Below are positions 22,793-28,561 of a stretch of 28,561 nt of DNA, in pieces. Origin of the DNA: an uncultured Eubacteriales bacterium (GTDB lineage: Bacteria; Bacillota; Clostridia; Oscillospirales; Acutalibacteraceae); the NCBI GenBank assembly GCA_934486455.1, contig CAKSPR010000024.1, positions 1 through 28,561 of the forward strand, given 5' to 3'. Under the pieces are notes generated by a model. That model did no database searches, was not told the DNA's origin, and saw nothing but the letters and a program-made list of their open reading frames with translations. A program made the translations under genes and the position numbers. Position 1 is the first letter of the stretch, and the number at the start of each line of letters is the position of its first letter.

Positions 22793-22821
22793 TTGACAAA
22801 TCTAAAATGTTGTGCTAAAGT
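22793..22821 (+). promoter_or_regulatory. Promoter of the T-box / Trp transporter unit
   Basis: TTGACA (22793-22798) and TAAAGT (22816-22821) are 17 bases apart, with TGC just before the -10 as an extended element. The start would be near 22828, at the 5' edge of the T-box leader. About 50 bp separate it from the divergent promoter at 22715-22743. Confidence 0.8.
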
Positions 22822-22827
22822 GGAGAA

Positions 22828-23106
22828 AAATTAAACAACCCCTTAAACCTGTGATTAAGAGGAGTAACCGATACAAAGCGTTTCAAGAGAGTCGAAGGCG
22901 GTGTGATTTCGGCAACGGCGGTAGCGGCGAATGGACTTATGAGGGCAAGCTGACCCGATAAAATCGGTGTAGGTGCGACGGGCGCGACCGTTACATCGCA
23001 AGGCGTATGAAGTACGCTGACGAGAGCGCAGAGCAATCTGCGAATTTGGGTGGTACCGCAGGTTATATGTCCTGTCCCATTGTTATGATGTGGGGCGGGG
23101 TTTTTT
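22828..23106 (+). ncRNA. T-box riboswitch, tryptophan specifier (UGG)
   Basis: T-box leaders bind a specific tRNA and permit transcription when it is uncharged. Stem I is closed by CCT..ATTAAG (22848-22859) with CTTAT.GAGG (22936-22944). AGTA at 22863-22866 is the loop E side of the specifier loop, AAGAGAG (22875-22881) the AG bulge. On the other side GAA-TGG-A places TGG (22932-22934) at the specifier position, i.e. tryptophan. A perfect hairpin, CGCAGA (23027-23032) with TCTGCG (23037-23042), is Stem III-like. The T-box itself reads TTTGGGTGGTACCGCAGG (23045-23062): TGGG (23047-23050) and CAGG (23059-23062) can pair with CCCA (23076-23079) and CCTG (23071-23074), leaving TGGTACCG as the bulge that binds the tRNA acceptor end. 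The downstream transporter resembles trpXYZ, which agrees with the specifier. Confidence 0.93.
23070..23106 (+). terminator. T-box regulated intrinsic terminator
   Basis: TCCTGTCCCAT (23070-23080) pairs with GTGGGGCGGGG (23090-23100) in an 11-bp stem with some G-U pairs, followed by six T. Its 5' arm is the same sequence used by the antiterminator, so the two structures exclude each other. Confidence 0.9.
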
Positions 23107-23140
23107 ATTTTTATTAAAAGTTTTAAAGGGAGTGGTTTTA

Positions 23141-23179
23141 ATGAAGCTTTTATCAAAACGATGGTGCGGAGCCTTTTAA
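23141..23179 (+). CDS. Possible 12-residue leader peptide with one Trp codon
   Basis: Between the T-box terminator and trpX, ATG 23141 starts a 12-codon frame, MKLLSKRWCGAF, ending in TAA at 23177-23179. GGGAGTGG (23128-23135) is a good ribosome site at suitable spacing, better than many real ones here. It has a TGG codon at 23162-23164 in a transporter unit already tied to tryptophan. The 57 nt between its stop and trpX contain no GC-rich hairpin, so classical attenuation is not evident; a translational effect, or chance, are the alternatives. Confidence 0.4.
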   Translation: MKLLSKRWCGAF

Positions 23180-23236
23180 ATCTAAAAAATCAACTATCAT
23201 TTTTCAAAAAAATATAACTAAAAGAGGTAATTAAAA

Positions 23237-24253
23237 ATGAAAAAAGCATTCAAAGTAATCGCACTTGTCCTTTCTGTAATAATGATGGCGGCCGCCTTTG
23301 CTTCCTGCTCGGGAAACGGCGATAAGGATGAAACCTCCGCCGACGCAAAAAACACCGACAAAACCCTTAAAATCGGAATTATCCAGTACATGAGCCACCC
23401 CTCCCTCGACAACTGCTATCAGGGAATTAAACAGGCGCTTGACGCCTCCGGCCTTAAATTTGAAATTGATTACCAGACCGGCTCCAGCGCATCGGCCGAC
23501 TCCGATTGCGCAAGCTTTGCAAAAAACATGGTCGCCGCTAATGTGGACATGATCTTTGCCATTGCAACTCCCGCCGCCAAGGCCGCATACAGCGCCACCG
23601 ACGACACCGACATTCCCGTTATTTTCTGCGCCGTCAGCGATCCCGTTGCCGCAAAGTTGGTACAGTCCTCCGAGATCCCCGGCGATAAATGCACAGGTAC
23701 CTCCGATGTTCTCGATCTCGAGGCTCAGGTAAACATGATCATGGCCATGCAGCCCTCCGTTAAGAAAATCGGTATTCTTTACACCTCCTCGGAAGACAAC
23801 TCCATTGCCAACCTTGCAAGATTCAAAGAGGTTTGCGAGCAGAAGGGCGTTGAGGTGGTTCCCTCGGCCGTTCAGAACGCTTCCGATATTCCCTCGGCTG
23901 CCGACGAGCTTGCCTCCAAGGTCGACTGCATCAACAACTTCACCGACAATAATGTTGTTAACAACCTCACGGTAGTGCTTTCGGCCGCCGACAAATATAA
24001 GATCCCCGTATACGGCTCGGAAGAGGAGCAGGTCAAAAACGGCTGCCTCGCATCGGTTTCCATCGACTATGTAGCCCTCGGAAAGGCCACCGGTCAGATG
24101 GGTGTTGATGTGCTCGGCGGTACCGACATCACCAAAATGGCAGTTAAAACCATTACCGATGCCACTCCCATCGTCAACACCGATGTTCTTGAAGCCCTCG
24201 GAATGACCCTTCCCGCAGAGTATACGTCCGCTCAGACCGTTAAAACCAACTGA
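23237..24253 (+). CDS. trpX: Tryptophan ABC transporter substrate-binding lipoprotein (TrpX-like)
   Basis: A 338-residue extracytoplasmic binding protein of the ABC_sub_bind (PF04392-like) family. The first 23 residues form a lipoprotein signal (basic MKKAFK, hydrophobic core, lipobox AFASC) with Cys24 as the lipidated residue, so it is anchored outside the membrane. The mature part has an acidic linker, then KIGIIQYMSHPSLD, IFAIATPAAKAA, PVIFCAVSDPVAA, KKIGILYTSSEDNS and PVYGSEEEQVKNGCLASVSIDY, all typical of this family. It starts at ATG 23237 after GAGGTAA. The T-box with a Trp specifier upstream supports tryptophan as ligand; this is inference from regulation and known trpXYZ systems. Confidence 0.88.
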   Translation: MKKAFKVIALVLSVIMMAAAFASCSGNGDKDETSADAKNTDKTLKIGIIQYMSHPSLDNCYQGIKQALDASGLKFEIDYQTGSSASADSDCASFAKNMVAANVDMIFAIATPAAKAAYSATDDTDIPVIFCAVSDPVAAKLVQSSEIPGDKCTGTSDVLDLEAQVNMIMAMQPSVKKIGILYTSSEDNSIANLARFKEVCEQKGVEVVPSAVQNASDIPSAADELASKVDCINNFTDNNVVNNLTVVLSAADKYKIPVYGSEEEQVKNGCLASVSIDYVALGKATGQMGVDVLGGTDITKMAVKTITDATPIVNTDVLEALGMTLPAEYTSAQTVKTN

Positions 24254-24303
24254 TATAGTTGCAAAAGGCGTCTGATATTGACGACCCTTCTGCTGACGGT
24301 ATT

Positions 24304-24399
24304 TGCCGATTTTCCCATCGGCAGCTATCCCGATTAACGCTTGAAGTGAATTGAATTTGCAGCCGGCCGGCCCATGCTTTAAGGGTGCGGTCGGCCTGC
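24304..24399 (+). promoter_or_regulatory. Two stem-loops in the 247-bp trpX-trpY gap
   Basis: TGCCGAT (24304-24310) pairs perfectly with ATCGGCA (24317-24323). A longer stem pairs GCAGCCGGCC (24359-24368) with GGTCGGCCTGC (24389-24399) with one bulged C, and its loop adds CCC/GGG pairs. Neither is followed by a T-tract, so they look more like processing or 3' stabilising structures that could raise trpX mRNA above trpYZ. No gene is seen in this gap. Confidence 0.5.
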
Positions 24400-24500
24400 G
24401 GATAATTCAGACAATCATTTTAAAAGAAACGCACATTTTTCCCGGCACCTTCGAATACTGCCGTAAACAATACCAAAACAACTTTTAAGGAGCGCATATA

Positions 24501-25448
24501 ATGTTATCATTTTTAAGCTCGGCAGAGGTTTTTATCTCGGGCGGACTGGTCTTTTCGCTCATCGCCATGGGATATTACATAACCTATAACATTCTCGACT
24601 TCCCCGACCTGACCGTTGAGGGCACCTTCCTTTCGGGAGCGGTGACCTTCGGCCTTTGCTGTTATCACGGCATAAATCCCTGGATCGGTCTTATATTCGC
24701 CTTTTTTGTCGGATGCTTTTTCGGTTTTATCACCGGAATACTCAATGTCAAGCTTAAAATCCGCGCTCTTCTTTGCGGAATTCTGGTTTCCACAAGCCTT
24801 ATTACCGTTAACCTCATCGCCACATCGGCGGGAATGGTTAAAGATTTCACAGGCCAGGAAAGCTCGTCTATCTCCTTCGGACGGTCGGTCAAAACCCTCC
24901 ACGACCACTTTTTCGGCAGCCTTATCCCCTCCAAGGTCAACGGTATCGCCGTAAGAGACCTTATAATCTTCCTTATAATCGTCGCAGCCTGCAAGCTGCT
25001 TTTGGATTTCTACCTTAAAACCAAAAACGGACTGCTGCTCAGAGCCTCGGGCGACAATCAGCAATTTGTTAAAATGCTGGCAAAGGATCCGGGCAGAAGC
25101 AAGATTATCGGTCTTGCGGTGGGCAACGGGCTTGCGGCGGTGTCGGGCGCACTTTACACCCACATCAGCGGAAATGTCAGCCAAAGCATGGGTATCGGCA
25201 CAATAGTCATCGGCCTTGCCTCTCTTATAATCGGACTTTCGCTCTTTAAGGGCGTTAAATTCTTAAAGCCCACCACAAAGGTCATTCTCGGCGCAATCAT
25301 ATATCAGGCCTGTCTGACCGCCGCACAAAAGCTTGGCGTGCCCAGCGCTTACAACAAGCTGATTATGGCCGCAATATTCACCGTTGCTCTTGTGCTCAGC
25401 GGAAAATTCAGCAAAAAAGGAGGTAACGCCCGTGTTGAAGTTAAATAA
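24501..25448 (+). CDS. trpY: Tryptophan ABC transporter permease (TrpY-like)
   Basis: A 315-residue integral membrane protein of the BPD_transp_2 (LivH/RbsC-like) permease family. About eight hydrophobic segments are visible, for example VFISGGLVFSLIAMGYY, GLIFAFFVGCFFGFITGI, ALLCGILVSTSLITVNLI, LIIFLIIVAACKLLL, IGLAVGNGLAAVSGALY, IGTIVIGLASLIIGLSLF and the C-terminal IMAAIFTVALVL. The LLLRASGDNQQFVKMLAKD loop is the cytoplasmic coupling region that meets the ATPase. It starts at ATG 24501 after TAAGGAG. Its last 17 bases overlap the ATPase gene, and the ribosome site for that gene lies inside this one, so the two are coupled. Confidence 0.9.
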   Translation: MLSFLSSAEVFISGGLVFSLIAMGYYITYNILDFPDLTVEGTFLSGAVTFGLCCYHGINPWIGLIFAFFVGCFFGFITGILNVKLKIRALLCGILVSTSLITVNLIATSAGMVKDFTGQESSSISFGRSVKTLHDHFFGSLIPSKVNGIAVRDLIIFLIIVAACKLLLDFYLKTKNGLLLRASGDNQQFVKMLAKDPGRSKIIGLAVGNGLAAVSGALYTHISGNVSQSMGIGTIVIGLASLIIGLSLFKGVKFLKPTTKVILGAIIYQACLTAAQKLGVPSAYNKLIMAAIFTVALVLSGKFSKKGGNARVEVK

Positions 25449-26205
25449 TGTTACCACCGTCTTTAACAAAGGCACGGTCGACGAAACCACCCTTTTTGAC
25501 GGCTTTAATCTAACGGTCGACAAGGGAGAATTCGTTTCGGTCATCGGCTCAAACGGCAGCGGCAAGACCACCATGCTCAACCTGATCTGCGGTTCCCTCT
25601 TTCCCGACGGCGGAAGCGTGGAATTCGAAGGCAGAAACATTACAAAAATCCCCGAATATAAACGCTCGAAGTTCTTGGGTCGGGTTTTTCAGGATCCTAA
25701 GCTCGGCACCTGTGAGGGGCTGACCATACTTGAAAACATGTCCCTTGCCGACAACAAAAACCGGGCATACAACCTCTTCCCTGCCCTTAACCGCAAGCGT
25801 TTCGACTATTATCGCTCTCTGCTTGAGGAATGTGAGCTGGGACTTGAAAACCGCATGAATGTCCCTGTGGGAAACCTCAGCGGCGGCCAGCGGCAGGCGC
25901 TTGCCTTAGTCATCGCCAACATGACCAAGATAGACATGCTCATCCTCGACGAGCACACGGCGGCTCTTGATCCAAAATCCTCCGAAATCATAATGAAGCT
26001 GACCGATAAATTTGTCAAAAAATCCGGCATTACCACCATGATGGTCACCCACAACCTCCGTTTTGCCATCGAATACGGTACAAGGCTTATCATGATGCAC
26101 GAAGGACATTGCGTTCTCGACATTAAGGACGAGGACAAGCAAAAGGCCTGCGTCGACGACATTTTGAAGCTCTTCAACGAAATCAGCATCGAATCGGGCA
26201 ACTGA
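25432..26205 (+). CDS. trpZ: Tryptophan ABC transporter ATP-binding protein (TrpZ-like)
   Basis: A cytoplasmic ABC ATPase of 257 residues that powers the importer. Walker A is GSNGSGKTT (39-47), the Q-loop region is RVFQDPKLGTCEGLT, the signature is LSGGQRQAL, Walker B is MLILDEHTAALD and the switch His lies in MMVTHNLRFAIEYG. I set the start at GTG 25432, seven bases after a perfect AGGAGGT (25418-25424), which gives MLKLNNVTTVF, a normal ABC N-terminus; an in-frame start further upstream would place the ribosome site inside the gene. The adjacent TTG 25435 is an alternative. A strong terminator follows, ending the unit. Confidence 0.9.
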   Translation: MLKLNNVTTVFNKGTVDETTLFDGFNLTVDKGEFVSVIGSNGSGKTTMLNLICGSLFPDGGSVEFEGRNITKIPEYKRSKFLGRVFQDPKLGTCEGLTILENMSLADNKNRAYNLFPALNRKRFDYYRSLLEECELGLENRMNVPVGNLSGGQRQALALVIANMTKIDMLILDEHTAALDPKSSEIIMKLTDKFVKKSGITTMMVTHNLRFAIEYGTRLIMMHEGHCVLDIKDEDKQKACVDDILKLFNEISIESGN

Positions 26206-26229
26206 TTTATAAAAAAATATTATCTGTAA

Positions 26230-26267
26230 AAAACGGACGGTAACAAGCAGGTTACTGTCCGTTTTCG
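26230..26267. terminator. Bidirectional terminator between trpZ and rmuC
   Basis: The 15-base arms 26230-26244 (AAAACGGACGGTAAC) and 26251-26265 (GTTACTGTCCGTTTT) pair with one G-U, loop AAGCAG. A-rich and T-rich flanks make it work on both strands, as suits two converging genes. Confidence 0.9.
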
Positions 26268-26289
26268 TTATTAATGAAAATTATTAAAC

Positions 26290-27510
26290 TTACAAATCGC
26301 CCTTAAAATCGTCGCCCAAAGAAATACCGAGAATGCTGTCCGCTTCGTTTGAATCGATAAGCTCGACCGATTTAAGATTTTTCTGAATAATATTGTTGCG
26401 CTTTTGAGCGTCCTCAATGGTGGAGCCCGCCTCGTCGATCTTCTTTTTGACCTTGAAAAGCAGTCCCTCGAACTTGTCGTACTGGGTCCTGACGGCGCCG
26501 AGCACCTTCCACACCTCCGAGGCCTTTTTGTCAAGCGCAATTGTGCGAAAGCCCACCCGCAAGGTGTTTAAAAAGGCCGTTATGGTGGTGGGGCCGCATA
26601 TCATAACACGGTATTTGTTCTGTATCTCCTCGCAAAGGCCGGGACGGCGCAGAACCTCGGCATAAAGTCCCTCGGTGGCGAGAAACATAATGGCAAAATC
26701 GGTGGTTTTAGGCACATCGATGTAAAGCTCGGCTATGGTTTTTGCCTGATTTTTAACCGTCTGTTCAAGAGCTCTTGTCGCCGCCTCCATGGCCGCCTTG
26801 TCGGCGTTTTCGGCCGCTTCGCATATTCTTATGTAGTCCTCCTGGGGGAATTTGGAGTCAATCGGCAGCCACACAAATTTCCCCTCCTCGGTGCGGGAGG
26901 GAATCTTTATGGCAAATTCCACACGCTTTGTGTCGTTTTTTGTGGAAACATTGCATTCGTACTGCTCCTTTGTAAGGGTCTGCTCGAGAATGTTGCCGAG
27001 CTGTACCTCAGCCCATGTTCCGCGGGATTTAACATTTGTCAGCACACGCTGAAGATCGCCCACGCTTCCCGCAAGCTTATGCATTTCGCCCAACGATTCG
27101 TGTACGCTTTTAAGCTGGTCGGAAACCACCTTAAAGCTGCTGTCAAGCCTTTTGGAAAGGGTGTCGGTCAGCTTTTCGTCAACCGTCTGTCTCATTTCGT
27201 CAAGCTTCTTTTCGTTGCTCTGCTGAAGCCGCTGAACGCTTTCGGTAAGGGTAACATTAAGCTTGTCGCTTTGTTTTGTATTCATTTCCTGAATGTCGCG
27301 GATAAGGACATTCATCTCCTTGAGGCTTTCGGCCGTTTCCCTTCTGTTGCGCTGAAATTCGTCGGCCACATAGCCCTCCATGCGGCGGAAATTCTGCTCG
27401 TTTTTCTGACTGTCCTGTTCCCTGCCGTCGTCTTTTTTGGCTTTAAGCAATATGACCGCCTCAAGAATAATTATAACGGCCGCAAGTCCCATTAAAATGT
27501 ACAGCTCCAT
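26290..27510 (-). CDS. rmuC: DNA recombination protein RmuC
   Basis: RmuC is a membrane-anchored protein with a nuclease-like fold that limits inversions and other rearrangements at short repeats. The 406-residue protein has one N-terminal membrane segment (about residues 3-22, ILMGLAAVIIILEAVILL), a long coiled coil (about 30-130, rich in Glu, Lys, Gln), then the RmuC core: KSRGTWAEVQLGNILEQ, VEFAIKIPSR, WLPIDSKFPQEDYIR, DFAIMFLATEGLYAEVLRRP and the ICGPTTITAFLNTLRVGFRTIAL signature. It starts at 27510 behind GGAGAG, with its own promoter upstream. It is the convergent neighbour of the Trp-transport unit and is likely monocistronic. Confidence 0.94.
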   Translation of the reverse strand: MELYILMGLAAVIIILEAVILLKAKKDDGREQDSQKNEQNFRRMEGYVADEFQRNRRETAESLKEMNVLIRDIQEMNTKQSDKLNVTLTESVQRLQQSNEKKLDEMRQTVDEKLTDTLSKRLDSSFKVVSDQLKSVHESLGEMHKLAGSVGDLQRVLTNVKSRGTWAEVQLGNILEQTLTKEQYECNVSTKNDTKRVEFAIKIPSRTEEGKFVWLPIDSKFPQEDYIRICEAAENADKAAMEAATRALEQTVKNQAKTIAELYIDVPKTTDFAIMFLATEGLYAEVLRRPGLCEEIQNKYRVMICGPTTITAFLNTLRVGFRTIALDKKASEVWKVLGAVRTQYDKFEGLLFKVKKKIDEAGSTIEDAQKRNNIIQKNLKSVELIDSNEADSILGISLGDDFKGDL

Positions 27511-27546
27511 TTTTGCCGCTCTCTCCTTTTTCTTTTGCTTGTCAAT

Positions 27547-27575
27547 ATTTTATCACATCGACGCTCTTTTGTAAA
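27547..27575 (-). promoter_or_regulatory. Promoter of rmuC
   Basis: Read on the minus strand, TTTACA (27575-27570) and TAAAAT (27552-27547) are 17 bases apart and TG lies one base before the -10 (TGATAAAAT), an extended -10 form seen several times in this window. Transcription starts near 27540, about 30 bases before the rmuC start. Confidence 0.75.
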
Positions 27576-27696
27576 CAGCGCAAAAAAGCTATGTCCTAAA
27601 ATCGGGACAAAAAATAAGTTTTCCAAAAAAGGCCGACCGCCCGAGTCTCCGCCGCGGCACGGATTTTTTACCGCAAAAGCCCTTTAAAAGCCGAAT

Positions 27697-27728
27697 AAAA
27701 AAAGCGGAAAGCCCAAAAAGCCTTCCGC
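27697..27728 (-). terminator. Rho-independent terminator after dnaJ
   Basis: On the minus strand GCGGAAGGC (27728-27720) pairs with GCTTTCCGC (27712-27704), with one G-U, and a run of seven T follows (27703-27697). It lies about 20 bases after the dnaJ stop and ends that operon before the rmuC promoter. Confidence 0.9.
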
Positions 27729-27749
27729 AGCATAAGCAATCGGTGCTTA

Positions 27750-28561
27750 TTATTTTTTAAATTTCCCGAAAAAGGATTTGCGCTTTTTATAGTTGTCGTC
27801 GCTTAAAGTCTCGCTGAAATCCCTGAGGAGGGATTTTTGCTTAGAGTTAAGGTTTTTCGGCACCTCAAGCACCACCTTAACATACTGGTCTCCCCTTATC
27901 GAGGAATTAATGCGGGTAATTCCCTTGCCTCTCAGCTTGAAAACATCGCCCGGCTGAGTTCCCTCGGGAATGTTGTATTTAACATTTCCGTCGAGGGTAG
28001 GTACGGTCAGCTCGTCTCCCAAAGCGGCCTGGGAAAATGTTATGGGGAATTCGCACCACACATCAAAGCCTCTGCGCTCGAAAATCGGGTGAGGTCTTAC
28101 CGCAACGTTAATTCTTAAATCGCCCGAGGGGCCGCCGTTGTCACCTGCGTGTCCGCCGCCCCGAAGGACGAAGGTCTGACCGTCGTCGATACCGGCGGGA
28201 ATTTTGATTTCCTCGTTTTTGGTGCGGCGCACCTTTCCCTTTCCTCCGCAGGAACGGCAGGGCTTTTCGATTATCTTACCCGTTCCCCGGCACTGGTCAC
28301 ATACCCGCTGAGACTGCATTACTCCGAAGGGTGTGCGCTGGCTGACATTTATCTGACCGGTGCCGTGACAGGTGGGGCAGGTCTTGGGCTGCGAGCCGGC
28401 CTGAGCGCCCGAGCCGCCGCAGGTGTCACATTTTTCGATGCGGGTGACGGTTATGTTCTTTTTACAGCCGAAGGCCGCTTCCTCGAAGGATATGACCACC
28501 GTCGCGCCTGCGTCCTCTCCCCTTCTCGGGGCGTTTGGATTGCGGGTGCGTCCGCCTCCGC
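27750..28561 (-). CDS. dnaJ: Chaperone protein DnaJ, C-terminal part (5' end outside window)
   Basis: DnaJ is the Hsp40 co-chaperone that delivers substrates to DnaK and stimulates its ATPase. The frame is open to the window edge, and 269 codons are visible, so the J domain and most of the Gly/Phe region lie outside; the end of that region (GRTRNPNAPRRGEDAG) is present. The zinc-binding domain has all four C-x2-C-x-G-x-G repeats: CDTCGGSG, CPTCHGTG, CDQCRGTG and CRSCGGKG. The two substrate-binding beta domains follow, and the C-terminus is basic (KSFFGKFKK). A GTG near 28499 in this frame is not the true start because family sequence continues upstream. The gene is usually last in hrcA-grpE-dnaK-dnaJ, which agrees with the terminator here. 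Confidence 0.96.
   Translation of the reverse strand, partial: GGGRTRNPNAPRRGEDAGATVVISFEEAAFGCKKNITVTRIEKCDTCGGSGAQAGSQPKTCPTCHGTGQINVSQRTPFGVMQSQRVCDQCRGTGKIIEKPCRSCGGKGKVRRTKNEEIKIPAGIDDGQTFVLRGGGHAGDNGGPSGDLRINVAVRPHPIFERRGFDVWCEFPITFSQAALGDELTVPTLDGNVKYNIPEGTQPGDVFKLRGKGITRINSSIRGDQYVKVVLEVPKNLNSKQKSLLRDFSETLSDDNYKKRKSFFGKFKK

Overview
The window looks like a stretch of core chromosome from an anaerobic Bacillota, most likely class Clostridia and plausibly a gut Oscillospiraceae-type organism. The reasons are the family content and order (recJ, bifunctional rel, an MBL hydrolase and hemZ in a row; prmA, trmN6 and rsmI overlapping), a classical T-box leader, strong AGGAGG-type ribosome sites, several TTG starts, and small conserved proteins typical of clostridia. 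The taxonomic call is inference. I see no phage, plasmid, insertion sequence, CRISPR array, tRNA or rRNA.

Layout. Bases 1-540 hold the 3' end of tsf and its terminator. From 557 a consensus promoter drives murD through a structured leader of about 140 nt with three tandem 10-mers. Two overlapping M42 peptidase paralogues follow (2288-4278); the second has lost key active-site residues. A PLP-dependent methionine gamma-lyase family protein (4426-5697) ends at a good terminator. From 5820 an extended -10 promoter starts a long co-directional block: recJ, rel, an MBL hydrolase, hemZ, a uridine-kinase-like protein, a class I aminotransferase, trpS, then prmA, trmN6 and rsmI, and a small unknown protein. 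These cover DNA repair, the stringent response, nucleotide and amino acid metabolism, and modification of ribosome and tRNA. A pyridoxamine kinase with a structured leader closes the block near 19643.

The accessory part is 19644-22760: a small Cys-rich gene on the minus strand, a DUF6873-like protein, a 530-bp AT-rich region with three kinds of short repeat, a XerC/XerD-type recombinase with a possible 34-codon Cys-rich gene overlapping its end, a bidirectional terminator, and a small conserved minus-strand gene.

The best-defined regulatory unit is 22793-26265. A promoter leads into a T-box riboswitch whose specifier reads UGG (Trp), with mutually exclusive antiterminator and terminator. A 12-codon leader peptide containing one Trp codon follows, then an ABC importer made of a lipoprotein, a permease and an ATPase, as in trpXYZ. 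This reads as tryptophan uptake controlled by uncharged tRNA-Trp. The right end holds rmuC and the 3' part of dnaJ on the minus strand.

The observations I would follow first are the mini-ORF inside the trpXYZ leader, the inactive-looking M42 partner, the repeat-bearing murD leader, the Cys-rich mini-gene at the end of xerC, and the repeat cluster upstream of xerC.
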